A DNA stretch of 7,675 nt from Syntrophales bacterium (GCA_028715865.1 JAQUQY010000065.1:1-7675), one strand, 5' to 3'. Shown: positions 1-7,437, counted from the stretch's first letter. Made by a program: numbers and translations. The notes: generated from the letters alone by a model not told the origin.

Positions 1-1309
1 CCTGGATGCCGAGCCGGTGCAACGTGGGAGCCCGGTTAAGAAGGACCGGGTACTCGCGGACAACCTCATCAAGGGCGTCCCACACCTCGGGAGCCTCCCT
101 CTCCACCATTTTTTTGGCACTTTTGACGGTCGTCACGTATCCCTTTTCTTCAAGACGGTTGTAGATGAAGGGCTTGAAGAGCTCAAGGGCCATCTTCTTG
201 GGAAGGCCGCACTGGTGAAGCCGTAAATCCGGCCCAACGGTAATGACCGATCGACCCGAGTAATCAACCCGTTTTCCAAGAAGATTCTGCCGGAATCTCC
301 CTTGCTTGCCCTTGAGCATGTCAGATAGGGAACGGAGCGGCCGCTTGTTAGAACCTGTGACGGCCCGGCCTCTCCTGCCGTTGTCGAAGAGAACGTCCAC
401 GGCTTCCTGGAGCATCCTCTTTTCGTTTCTGATAATGATTTCAGGAGCGCTAAGCTCCAGAAGCCGCCTGAGCCGGTTGTTCCGGTTCACCACACGCCTA
501 TATAAATCATTAAGGTCCGATGTCGCGAAGCGGCCTCCATCGAGAGGAACCAGCGGGCGCAAATCCGGAGGAATCACCGGCAACACAGTGAGAATCATCC
601 ATTCAGGCTTGTTATTGGAAGCTTTAAGACTCTCCACGACTTTCAGACGCTTGGTCAGTTTCTTGCGTTTTGTGTCCGAGGTTGCTGTTTTCAGTTCCAC
701 CCTAAGCTCATTGTCCAGCTCTTCAAGGTTTACTTCCTCCAGCAACTTTCGTATGGCTTCCGCACCCATACCAGCTTCGAAGGCATCGGCTCCGTGCTCT
801 TCTTTCAGATCGAAATACTGTTCATCCAGCAAGAGTTCCTTCTTTTTTAAGGAAGTATTTTTCGGATCTGTAACGATCCAAGACTCGAAGTAGAGAACCC
901 TCTCAAGGTCCTTCAGTGTAAGATCGAGGATGTTTCCGATTCTGCTTGGAAGGCTTTTCAAAAACCAGATGTGCGCCACCGGCGCCGCCAGAACTATGTG
1001 CCCCATTCTATCCCGTCTCACCTTCGACTGGATAACCTCGACGCCGCACTTCTCGCATATGATGCCGCGGTGTTTCATTCGCTTGTATCGCCCGCAAAGG
1101 CATTCGTAATCCTTTACAGGACCGAATATCTTGGCACAGAAAAGACCGTCCCTTTCGGGCTTGAAGGTTCTGTAATTAATAGTTTCCGGTTTCTTGACTT
1201 CACCATGAGACCAGGAAAGAACCGTCTCGGGCGAGGCCAGAGATATTTTCACAGCGTTAAACTTTACCGGATCTTTCGGTTTTTCAAAAAAACCAAAAAT
1301 ATCTTCCAC
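1..1309 (-). CDS. rpoC: RNA polymerase beta' subunit, N-terminal 436 residues (gene runs off the left edge)
   Basis: This is the largest catalytic subunit of DNA-dependent RNA polymerase, cut by the window edge. I translated the reverse strand from the GTG at 1309 down to position 2, and the frame is open throughout. It opens MEDIFGFFEKPKDP and continues through the universal KKPETINYRTFKPERDGLFC block. The N-terminal zinc ribbon is intact: Cys70, Cys72, Cys85 and Cys88, the same numbers as in E. coli. Clamp and lid sequence follows, then the rudder and switch-2 region (NGRRGRAVTGSNKRPLRSL, about residues 320-340), then RFRQNLLGKRVDYSGRSVI and NRAPTLHRLGIQ at the edge. The Mg-binding NADFDGD motif should lie roughly 20 residues beyond the edge and is not visible. 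GTG is chosen because AAGGGGAG sits 8 nt upstream and no in-frame ATG lies nearby. E. coli rpoC also starts with GTG. It lies 149 nt after rpoB. Confidence 0.99.
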   Translation of the reverse strand, partial: MEDIFGFFEKPKDPVKFNAVKISLASPETVLSWSHGEVKKPETINYRTFKPERDGLFCAKIFGPVKDYECLCGRYKRMKHRGIICEKCGVEVIQSKVRRDRMGHIVLAAPVAHIWFLKSLPSRIGNILDLTLKDLERVLYFESWIVTDPKNTSLKKKELLLDEQYFDLKEEHGADAFEAGMGAEAIRKLLEEVNLEELDNELRVELKTATSDTKRKKLTKRLKVVESLKASNNKPEWMILTVLPVIPPDLRPLVPLDGGRFATSDLNDLYRRVVNRNNRLRRLLELSAPEIIIRNEKRMLQEAVDVLFDNGRRGRAVTGSNKRPLRSLSDMLKGKQGRFRQNLLGKRVDYSGRSVITVGPDLRLHQCGLPKKMALELFKPFIYNRLEEKGYVTTVKSAKKMVEREAPEVWDALDEVVREYPVLLNRAPTLHRLGIQ

Positions 1310-1458
1310 TGAATAAACTCCCCTTATTTGTACTCCGTTACTGCAATTGACGCAGTCGAAGAAAAAACTTATTAAACCTGACGATGAATTCCGTCGTGCA
1401 CAGTCATATTACTATTAAAAACTGATCATTATCCGGAATTATACAGTGGCAGCAGATT
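1310..1458 (-). other. rpoB-rpoC intergenic spacer, AT-rich, no gene seen
   Basis: These 149 nt separate the rpoB TAG from the rpoC GTG, longer than the short spacer of E. coli. Read on the reverse strand, it contains a perfect TATAAT (1438-1443) with no good -35 partner at 16-18 nt. It also contains two weak hairpins: GACGG/TCGTC with a 6 nt loop (1380-1395), and ACTGCG/TGCAGT with a 5 nt loop (1340-1356), the latter closing with a G-U pair. A T6 run (in AAGTTTTTTC) lies between them but does not directly follow a strong stem, so I do not call a terminator. The longest ATG-started frame is 11 codons and has no ribosome binding site. Whether the spacer does anything beyond carrying the rpoC ribosome binding site is unknown. 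Confidence 0.6.
1318..1325 (-). promoter_or_regulatory. Ribosome binding site of rpoC
   Basis: On the reverse strand AAGGGGAG lies 8 nt before the GTG at 1309. It is the best purine-rich site in the spacer and decides the GTG start in the absence of an ATG. Confidence 0.8.
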
Positions 1459-4400
1459 CTAATCGTTTTCAAGCAATTCCACATCTATAGACAGCCCCTG
1501 CAGTTCTTTTATAAGAACGTTGAAGGATTCCGGAAGCCCAGGCTCCAGAGTGTGATCTCCCTTGACAATGGCCTCGTACATCCTGGTTCTTCCAGCTACG
1601 TCATCGGATTTTACGGTAAGAAATTCCTGGAGAGAATACGCCGCGCCATAGGCTTCAATGGCCCACACTTCCATTTCACCAAGACGCTGTCCCCCAAATT
1701 GGGCCTTGCCGCCCAGGGGCTGCTGCGTAACAAGTGAATAGGGACCGATTGAGCGGGCGTGTATTTTATCATCGACCAAGTGGTGCAACTTCATCATGTA
1801 TATGATGCCAACGGTAATCTTTTGATCAAAGGGACGCCCGGTCCTCCCGTCATAAAGTTGCGCCTGGCCCGTCCCGGGCAATTCGGCAAGGGCAAGCATC
1901 TCCTTGATTTCCTCCTCACCGGCGCCGTCAAAAACCGGTGAAGCAACGGGCACTCCTTCTTTAATACGTTCACTGAACAGCCTGAGTTCTTCAACGGTAG
2001 CTCCTTCCAGAAATACAGACTGTTCATCGTCTCCGTATATATCCTTCAGTGTGGACAGGATGGATTGCCTGTCACGATAGAGCTCCAGCATAGACTGAAC
2101 TTTCATGCCCAATTCCCTCGAAGCCCATCCCAGATGGGTCTCGAGTACCTGGCCCACGTTCATACGGGATGGCACACCAAGAGGATTGAGGACTATGTCT
2201 ACCGGAGTTCCGTCGGCAAAGAAGGGCATGTCTTCTTCCGGGAGGATTCTCGATAAAACGCCCTTGTTTCCATGGCGGCCGGCCATCTTGTCACCGACGG
2301 AAAGTTTCCGCTTTATTGCAACATATACTTTCACAAGCTTAATAACGCCGGGAGGAAGTTCGTCTCCAGCCTTCACCTTCTCTATCTTTTCCTCGAAAAA
2401 GGTCTCTATTCCCTCTATTTTCCTGGCCAGGTTTGCAAAGATCTTCTTTAACTTTTCTTCCACGACGGCATCTTCAAGAGTTATATCCTTCCAGAGGACA
2501 AATGGTATTGCCCTGAGTTTTTCCGATGTGATGTCCTCATTTTTTTTCAGAAGGACTTTCTTCTTTGATAAATCATAAAGTTTCGATAGGGATTTCCCCC
2601 CCACCAGAAGCTCATACACTTTCCTTTTTACGCTCTCGGTTATAATCTTAATCTCGTCGTCCCGGTCTTTCTGAAGACGGCTGATTTCTTCATCCTCTAT
2701 ATACTGTGACCTTCCGTCCCTCTCTGTCCCCTTCCGTGAGAATATTTTCGCGTCAACCACCGTGCCTTCCACCCCGGGAGGAACGTGGAGAGACGTGTCC
2801 CGAACATCTCCCGCTTTTTCCCCAAAAATTGCCCTTAGCAGTTTTTCCTCGGGAGAAAGCTGTGTTTCTCCCTTGGGCGTTACCTTGCCAACCAGAATGT
2901 CTCCGGATTTAACAGGTACGCCTATGCGGGCTATACCGCTTTCATCAAGATTTCTAAGTACTTCATCACCAACGTTAGGAATGTCACGAGTTATTTCTTC
3001 CTTGCCCAGCTTAGTATCCCGGGCTACTATCTCGAATTCTTCGATGTGAACGGAAGTATAAATATCGTCCTTCACAATTCTCTCGCTCACGAGAATTGAG
3101 TCTTCGTAGTTATAACCTCCCCAGGACATGAAAGCCACCATGACGTTTCTGCCCAGAGCAAGCTCCCCCCATTGCGTAGCAGGACCGTCCGCAATAATGT
3201 CTCCCCTCTTAACCCGGTCCCCCAGGTTCACTATGGGCTTGTGGTTGAAACAGGTATCCTGATTTGAGCGCTGGTACTTGACAAGATTGTAGATATCGAC
3301 TCCCGTATCGAATTCATCCTCGTCTTCCACATCGGCCTTTACGACGATTCGAGACGCATCCACGTCTTCTACTATGCCTGGCCTTTTGGCAACGATAACC
3401 GCTCCGGAGTCGCGAGCCACGACCTGCTCCATGCCCGTTCCAACAAGAGGCGCCTGAGGCTGCAGAAGCGGAACAGACTGTCTCTGCATATTGGATCCCA
3501 TCAATGCGCGGTTGGCGTCGTCATGCTCCAGAAAGGGTATAAGGCCAGCGGCAACACTCACCAACTGGTTGGGAGAAACATCCATCAACGTAATCTCGCC
3601 GGGATCAACTGTAACGTAATCACCACCCTTCTTTGCCGTAACCAGTTTCTCGACGAAACGTCCCTCTTCGTCAAGAAGGCTGTCGGCCTGGGCAATAATC
3701 TCCGTCTCCTCTTCCATAGCCGTCAAGTATTTAATTTCATCGAGAACCCGCCCATCCTTCACCACAATAGATGGTGTCTCGATGAACCCGAATTCATTGA
3801 CGCTTGCGTAAGTGCTTAGTGATACAATCAGTCCTATATTCGGTCCCTCCGGTGTTTCAACGGGACAAATTCTGCCGTAATGGGTATTGTGAACATCACG
3901 AACTTCAAAGCCTGCCCTCTCACGGGTAAGTCCTCCCGGTCCCAGAGCCGAAAGGCGCCGCTTATGAGTAACTTCGGACAGAGGATTGGTCTGATCCATG
4001 AATTGTGACAACTGGCTGCTACCAAAAAATTCATTCACCACTGCCGTCACTGGCTTGGAATTTGCCAAGTCGTGAGGCATCATGGTTTCCACATCGAGGA
4101 GACTCATCTTCTCCTTGATTGCCCTCTCCATCCTTACAAGGCCAATGCGGTACTGGTTCTCGATCAGCTCACCAACGGACCTGATTCTCCTATTGCCAAG
4201 ATGATCGATGTCGTCGATACTATAGTCGGCCTGCCCATTTTTTAGGTTGACCAGATATGTTACCGCCTCGAGTATGTCCTCCCTCCTCAGCACGGTAACA
4301 TCAGTGGGAACTTTAAGCTTTAGCTTGTAGTTCATCTTGGCCCGGCCCACATCGGAAAGATCGTAACTGTTGGACGAGAAAAATAAGGTGTTGAAAAAGC

Positions 4401-5547
4401 GGCGGGCTGTATCGACGGTTGGAGGATTGCTCGGACGCAGCCTTCTGTATATATCGACTATCGCTTCTTCTTCACTCTCTATTTTGTCCATTAAAAGCGT
4501 ATTTCTTATATAGGCGCTGGATGCCTCCTCTCCGAGCTGAACCAGCTTGATTTCCTTAACGCCTCGAGCAGCGATAAGAGCGATTTTTTCCTCATCAAGC
4601 TCATCATTGCATCGAACTATCGTTTCTCCCGTTTCACTGTCCACCACCGTCACCGCGACAACTTTTCCCGCCAGGTAGTCGCCGTCGATCTCGATGCGCG
4701 TAATTCCGGACTCTTCAATACGCTTGAGCGTTGTCCTGGTTATTTTCCTGCCACGCTTGATAACCGATTCGCCGGTTTCGGGATTGTCTATATCCACGGG
4801 TATCCTTTCACCGACGATGGCATCATCGACCACCAGGTAAAAGGCCCCTTTCTCTACTGCTATTCTTTCGATACGGTTAAAGTGGGCCAGCATTTCCTCA
4901 TCAGTGTAACCCATCGCCTTCAGGAGAATGGTTACCGGCATTTTCCGGCGCCTGTCGATTCTGGCGAAAACAAGGTCCTTGGGATCGAATTCAAGGTCGA
5001 GCCAGGATCCCCTGATTGGAATAACCCGAGCCGAATAGATGAGCTTTCCGCTGGAATGAGTTTTTCCCTTGTCATGATCGAAAAAAATTCCCGGAGAACG
5101 GTGAAGCTGACTGACAATCACACGCTCAGTTCCATTAATGAGAAAGGTTCCTTTCTCCGTCATCAATGGAATTTCGCCGAAGTAAATTTCCTGCTCCTTG
5201 ATGTCTCTTATAATCCGCTGTTCGGCACCCCTTCCTGTGTCAAAGACAACCAATCGCACAACTATCTTCAGGGGAGCATTGTATGTCATGCCCTTCTGAA
5301 TACATTCCTTCACATCATATCGGGCCTTTCCAATGCTATAGCTGACGAATTCAAGAGAGCATTTCTCACCAAAATCCACGATGGGGAAAACACTCTGAAA
5401 AGCCCCCTGCAGACCGACATTCGCTCTTTTTTCAGGAGGCGCGTCGGCCTGGAGGAACTTCTCATATGATTTCTTCTGAATCTCGATGAGATTCGGAATA
5501 TCAACGATCTTCTTTATACGGCCAAAGTTTCTGCGTGTTCGCAACAT
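1459..5547 (-). CDS. rpoB: RNA polymerase beta subunit, complete (1362 aa)
   Basis: This is the second-largest catalytic subunit of RNA polymerase; with beta' it forms the active-site cleft and the rifampicin pocket. Recognisable blocks: MLRTRRNFGRIKKI at the start; GTFLINGTERVIVSQLHRSP (about 133-152); the rifampicin cluster QLSQFMDQTNPLSEVTHKRR (512-531); the GPGGLTRERAGFEVRDVH block; NYEDSILVSE (813-822); and KRKLSVGDKMAGRHGNKG (1079-1096). Lys1079 and Lys1087 match E. coli Lys1065 and Lys1073. The C-terminus has PESFNVLIKELQ. Length is close to E. coli (1342) because both lineage-specific insertions are occupied (about 226-345 and 940-1050). Asp518, His528 and Ser533, equivalent to the classic rifampicin-resistance sites 516, 526 and 531, are wild type. 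The ATG at 5547 follows AAGGA by 6 nt. The frame stays open back to 5700, but that would overlap rplL and add an Arg/Ser-rich tail foreign to the family. Confidence 0.99.
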   Translation of the reverse strand: MLRTRRNFGRIKKIVDIPNLIEIQKKSYEKFLQADAPPEKRANVGLQGAFQSVFPIVDFGEKCSLEFVSYSIGKARYDVKECIQKGMTYNAPLKIVVRLVVFDTGRGAEQRIIRDIKEQEIYFGEIPLMTEKGTFLINGTERVIVSQLHRSPGIFFDHDKGKTHSSGKLIYSARVIPIRGSWLDLEFDPKDLVFARIDRRRKMPVTILLKAMGYTDEEMLAHFNRIERIAVEKGAFYLVVDDAIVGERIPVDIDNPETGESVIKRGRKITRTTLKRIEESGITRIEIDGDYLAGKVVAVTVVDSETGETIVRCNDELDEEKIALIAARGVKEIKLVQLGEEASSAYIRNTLLMDKIESEEEAIVDIYRRLRPSNPPTVDTARRFFNTLFFSSNSYDLSDVGRAKMNYKLKLKVPTDVTVLRREDILEAVTYLVNLKNGQADYSIDDIDHLGNRRIRSVGELIENQYRIGLVRMERAIKEKMSLLDVETMMPHDLANSKPVTAVVNEFFGSSQLSQFMDQTNPLSEVTHKRRLSALGPGGLTRERAGFEVRDVHNTHYGRICPVETPEGPNIGLIVSLSTYASVNEFGFIETPSIVVKDGRVLDEIKYLTAMEEETEIIAQADSLLDEEGRFVEKLVTAKKGGDYVTVDPGEITLMDVSPNQLVSVAAGLIPFLEHDDANRALMGSNMQRQSVPLLQPQAPLVGTGMEQVVARDSGAVIVAKRPGIVEDVDASRIVVKADVEDEDEFDTGVDIYNLVKYQRSNQDTCFNHKPIVNLGDRVKRGDIIADGPATQWGELALGRNVMVAFMSWGGYNYEDSILVSERIVKDDIYTSVHIEEFEIVARDTKLGKEEITRDIPNVGDEVLRNLDESGIARIGVPVKSGDILVGKVTPKGETQLSPEEKLLRAIFGEKAGDVRDTSLHVPPGVEGTVVDAKIFSRKGTERDGRSQYIEDEEISRLQKDRDDEIKIITESVKRKVYELLVGGKSLSKLYDLSKKKVLLKKNEDITSEKLRAIPFVLWKDITLEDAVVEEKLKKIFANLARKIEGIETFFEEKIEKVKAGDELPPGVIKLVKVYVAIKRKLSVGDKMAGRHGNKGVLSRILPEEDMPFFADGTPVDIVLNPLGVPSRMNVGQVLETHLGWASRELGMKVQSMLELYRDRQSILSTLKDIYGDDEQSVFLEGATVEELRLFSERIKEGVPVASPVFDGAGEEEIKEMLALAELPGTGQAQLYDGRTGRPFDQKITVGIIYMMKLHHLVDDKIHARSIGPYSLVTQQPLGGKAQFGGQRLGEMEVWAIEAYGAAYSLQEFLTVKSDDVAGRTRMYEAIVKGDHTLEPGLPESFNVLIKELQGLSIDVELLEND

Positions 5548-5553
5548 TAGAGG

Positions 5554-5558
5554 TCCTT
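5554..5558 (-). promoter_or_regulatory. Ribosome binding site of rpoB
   Basis: AAGGA on the reverse strand lies 6 nt before the ATG at 5547. It fixes the rpoB start and argues against the longer in-frame extension into rplL. Confidence 0.75.
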
Positions 5559-5585
5559 GTTTTAAGGGGTTGAAATTGGAACCAC

Positions 5586-5606
5586 GTGAACGGACCGGCC
5601 GGTCAC
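5586..5606 (-). other. Possible hairpin spanning the rplL stop codon
   Basis: The reverse strand reads GTGACCGGCCGGTCCGTTCAC. GTGA pairs with TCAC and CGG with CCG around one C-T mismatch, leaving a 5 nt loop. A perfect 12 nt palindrome (GACCGGCCGGTC, 5593-5604) offers an alternative fold or intermolecular pairing. The rplL TGA (5605-5603) lies inside. No T tract follows, so it is not an intrinsic terminator. A role in processing, attenuation or mRNA stability between rplL and rpoB is only a guess. Confidence 0.35.
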
Positions 5607-5995
5607 TTAATCTCCACGGTTCCCCCGACTTCTTCGATCTTCGCCTTGATGTCCGCTGCCTCATCCTTGGACACTGCTTCCTTGATGGGCTTCGGGACAC
5701 CTTCCACGAGATCCTTGGCTTCCTTCAGGCCTAGACCTGTAACAGCCCTCACTACCTTAATAACCTGTATTTTCTGATCTCCAAAGCCTGTGAGTACCGC
5801 GTCGAACTCGGTCTGCTCTTCCTGAGCCTCCGCCTGAGCCGCTGCGCCGCCGGCAACCTGGACGGCGGCGACGGGAGCGGCGGCGGAAACGCCCAGCCGC
5901 TCCTCAAGCTCCTTCACCATCTCCGAAAGTTCAAGAACTGTCATGTTCTCTATAAATGAAATGACATCGGCTTTTGTAATTTTTGTATCTGACAT
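5603..5995 (-). CDS. rplL: 50S ribosomal protein L7/L12, complete (130 aa)
   Basis: This acidic stalk protein is present as dimers on L10 and recruits and stimulates translational GTPases (EF-Tu, EF-G, IF2, RF3). The family architecture is plain. An N-terminal dimerisation helix pair (about 1-35) includes VISFIENMTVLELSEMVKEL. A flexible Ala/Val/Gln/Glu-rich hinge (about 37-62) follows. The globular factor-binding domain (about 63-130) contains KIQVIKVVRAVTGLGLKEAK and ends GGTVEIK. Its length is slightly above the usual 120-125, and the extra residues appear to lie in the hinge. The ATG at 5995 is preceded at 8 nt by AAGGA within AGGAAGGA. It begins 24 nt after the rplJ stop, the normal pairing, and is followed by rpoB after only 55 nt. 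Confidence 0.99.
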   Translation of the reverse strand: MSDTKITKADVISFIENMTVLELSEMVKELEERLGVSAAAPVAAVQVAGGAAAQAEAQEEQTEFDAVLTGFGDQKIQVIKVVRAVTGLGLKEAKDLVEGVPKPIKEAVSKDEAADIKAKIEEVGGTVEIK

Positions 5996-6003
5996 TGGTT
6001 TAT

Positions 6004-6008
6004 TCCTT
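6004..6008 (-). promoter_or_regulatory. Ribosome binding site of rplL
   Basis: AAGGA (within the wider AGGAAGGA) lies 8 nt before the rplL ATG in the 24 nt gap after rplJ. L7/L12 is needed in several copies per ribosome, so independent initiation here would fit, but strength cannot be judged by eye. Confidence 0.7.
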
Positions 6009-6019
6009 CCTGTATGCTT

Positions 6020-6544
6020 TTAATTGGTTTCTTCTTTTTTCTCTCTATAACCGTCAAGTACCGTTACGAGCCCTCTTGGAACTCCGCTCAGAACCGTTAC
6101 CAGCTGCGTCTGAACAGCAACAAACATGGACAGCAGCTTTGCCTGAAGCACTTCTTTCCCAGGCAGGGACGCCAGTGTAGTCAGTTCTCCCTGTGAAAGG
6201 GACGATCCTTCGTAAACGCCGCCCTTTATCTCCAGGGATGCGTTTTTCTTGGCGAATTCCACGAGAACCTTCGTAGGCGCCACAACATCCTCGTAATTAA
6301 GGATGAGCACCCGCGGTCCCCCCAGCAAGGAGTCCAGGCCCGCGTATTCCGTATCCTTCAGGGCACGGCTGAGAAGGTTGTTCTTTACAACCTTCACGTC
6401 GCTGCCGGTCTTGCGAAGCTCATTTCTCAGCTCGCTGAGATCTTTTACCCTGATCCCGCTGTAGTCTGCGAGCATAGCGATTTTGGCTCGCTTGAGCTTT
6501 TCGTTCAGCTCCGACACTATCTCTTCTTTTTTACTTCTGTCCAA
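6020..6544 (-). CDS. rplJ: 50S ribosomal protein L10, complete (174 aa, TTG start)
   Basis: L10 anchors L7/L12 dimers to the 23S rRNA GTPase-associated region next to L11, and is the usual autogenous repressor of its operon. The protein starts (M)DRSKKEEIVSELNEKL and has the typical AMLADYSGIRVKDLSELR (about 23-40) and VKVVKNNLLSRAL (about 50-62) of the RNA-binding domain. LASLPGKEVLQAKLL (about 125-139) follows, then a C-terminal helix that holds L7/L12. Length matches the family (about 165-175). The TTG at 6544 is chosen because an excellent AAAGGAGG lies 7 nt upstream. An in-frame TTG at 6562 would place that ribosome binding site inside the coding region and add MKGGHR, so I reject it. 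No ATG is available near the start. It lies 182 nt after rplA, behind an L10-leader element, and 24 nt before rplL. Confidence 0.98.
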   Translation of the reverse strand: MDRSKKEEIVSELNEKLKRAKIAMLADYSGIRVKDLSELRNELRKTGSDVKVVKNNLLSRALKDTEYAGLDSLLGGPRVLILNYEDVVAPTKVLVEFAKKNASLEIKGGVYEGSSLSQGELTTLASLPGKEVLQAKLLSMFVAVQTQLVTVLSGVPRGLVTVLDGYREKKEETN

Positions 6545-6551
6545 TCGGTGG

Positions 6552-6559
6552 CCTCCTTT
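6552..6559 (-). promoter_or_regulatory. Strong ribosome binding site deciding the rplJ TTG start
   Basis: AAAGGAGG, a near-perfect anti-SD complement, lies 7 nt before the TTG at 6544. It selects the inner TTG over the TTG at 6562, which lies upstream of the site itself. Confidence 0.85.
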
Positions 6560-6648
6560 CAAACCAAAGATTTTTCATCAATTCAGTGAATGCGCTCGAA
6601 AGTCAGACCGCTATACAGGAAGAAACCTCTTGCCTTCTCTTCAAACAA

Positions 6649-6703
6649 AACGTCTCGGCAGGCCTGTTTCCGTTTAAACTCCCGTACCTGCTGTCTTCGA
6701 CTT
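6649..6703 (-). promoter_or_regulatory. L10 leader: autoregulatory RNA element before rplJ
   Basis: In the 182 nt rplA-rplJ gap the reverse strand carries AGACAGCAGG (6696-6687) and CCTGCCGAG (6662-6654). These are the two conserved halves I recognise from L10 leaders. CAGG pairs with CCTG. The flanking GA-rich asymmetric segments resemble the kink-turn bound by L10. An outer helix can form between AAGTC (6703-6699) and GAC-TT (6654-6649, one bulged G). A small inner hairpin GTTT/AAAC (6679-6676 with 6669-6666) can cap it. By family knowledge, the L10-L7/L12 complex binds here to repress rplJ-rplL expression. No terminator follows before the rplJ ribosome binding site, so translational control seems likelier than attenuation; that is inference. 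The rest of the gap (6545-6648) shows no gene. Confidence 0.8.
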
Positions 6704-6726
6704 CACGCTCTTCGTTGCTGATATTC

Positions 6727-7437
6727 TTACACGGCCCTCAGGCTGTTCCTCACATCGACCGCGTCTACCTTGATACCGGGCCCCATGGTAGTGGCGAGAG
6801 ATATGTTTTTCAAATAAGTTCCCTTGCTGGATGCAGGTTTCAGCTTTATTGTTGTTTCAATAAGGGCGAGTATGTTTTCAACCAGTTTGTCTACCCCGAA
6901 AGACACCTTGCCCACGGGACTATGGACAATGCCCGCCTTGTCAACTCGAAACTCCACCTGCCCGGCCTTTAATTCTGTTACTGCCTGTTTCACATCAAAG
7001 GTAACCGTTCCCACTTTCGGGTTAGGCATCAATCCTCTCGGGCCAAGTATTTTACCCAGTTTGCCCACTGTTCCCATCATGTCGGGCGTAGCCACGACCC
7101 TGTCGAATTCAAGCCACCCATCTTTTATCTTGTCAATAAGATCATCCGAGCCCGCATAATCGGCCCCTGCCTCCACGGCTTCCCTTTCCTTCTCGCCTTT
7201 GGCGAAGACAAGAACCCTGACTGTTTTCCCGAGCCCGTTTGGAAGCACCACGCTCCCGCGTACCATCTGGTCGGCATGTTTCGGGTTAACACCCAGACGA
7301 ACGGCGATATCCACCGTTTCGTCAAACTTGGCCCGCCCTGTTGAAACAACCAGTTCAACCGCTTCTCTTATGGGATAGCTCTTGCCCGGTTCCACTTTTT
7401 TACGCTCTTCAAGATATGCCTTGCCCTTCTTTGCCAT
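6727..7437 (-). CDS. rplA: 50S ribosomal protein L1, complete (236 aa)
   Basis: L1 binds 23S rRNA helices 76-78 to form the mobile L1 stalk at the E site. It also acts as translational repressor of the rplK-rplA mRNA in many bacteria. The protein starts MAKKGKAYLEERKKVEPG and has FDETVDIAVRLGVNPKHADQ (39-58). The family signature GKILGPRGLMPNPKVGTVT (about 128-146) follows, then a C-terminal return of domain I with KGTYLKNISLATTMGPGIKV (205-224). Length is normal for the family (about 230-235). The ATG at 7437 has GAGGA 9 nt upstream. The frame remains open to a TTG at 7476 inside rplK, but those extra residues (MKLLIKKNRGHFA) precede the ribosome binding site and are not part of L1. It starts 22 nt after the rplK stop, consistent with one mRNA. 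Confidence 0.99.
   Translation of the reverse strand: MAKKGKAYLEERKKVEPGKSYPIREAVELVVSTGRAKFDETVDIAVRLGVNPKHADQMVRGSVVLPNGLGKTVRVLVFAKGEKEREAVEAGADYAGSDDLIDKIKDGWLEFDRVVATPDMMGTVGKLGKILGPRGLMPNPKVGTVTFDVKQAVTELKAGQVEFRVDKAGIVHSPVGKVSFGVDKLVENILALIETTIKLKPASSKGTYLKNISLATTMGPGIKVDAVDVRNSLRAV

Noticed and set aside
306..893. 195-codon open frame on the plus strand opposite rpoC
   Set aside because: It is antisense to highly conserved beta' sequence, Ser/Arg/Phe-rich with no recognisable domain, and is a codon-bias shadow.
1340..1395. Intrinsic terminator after rpoB
   Set aside because: The two stems are only 5-6 bp with G-U closures, and the T6 run is not directly 3' of a stem. rpoC follows on the same strand.
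1374..1409. Tiny 11-codon ATG frame in the rpoB-rpoC spacer, reverse strand
   Set aside because: There is no ribosome binding site, and its length is expected by chance.
4882..5469. 195-codon open frame on the plus strand opposite the rpoB 5' part
   Set aside because: It lies entirely opposite conserved beta sequence and its translation resembles no family I know. Other plus-strand frames (for example 971-1312, 2105-2578, 6586-6972) fail for the same reason.
5548..5700. A 51-residue N-terminal extension of rpoB from 5700
   Set aside because: It overlaps the rplL 3' end in another frame, gives an Arg/Ser-rich sequence not found in beta subunits, and the ATG at 5547 has its own ribosome binding site followed by the family's normal N-terminus.
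6586..6597. Short inverted repeat ATTCACTGAAT in the rplJ leader
   Set aside because: Five-base arms around one base are common by chance, and no T tract or known operator pattern accompanies them.
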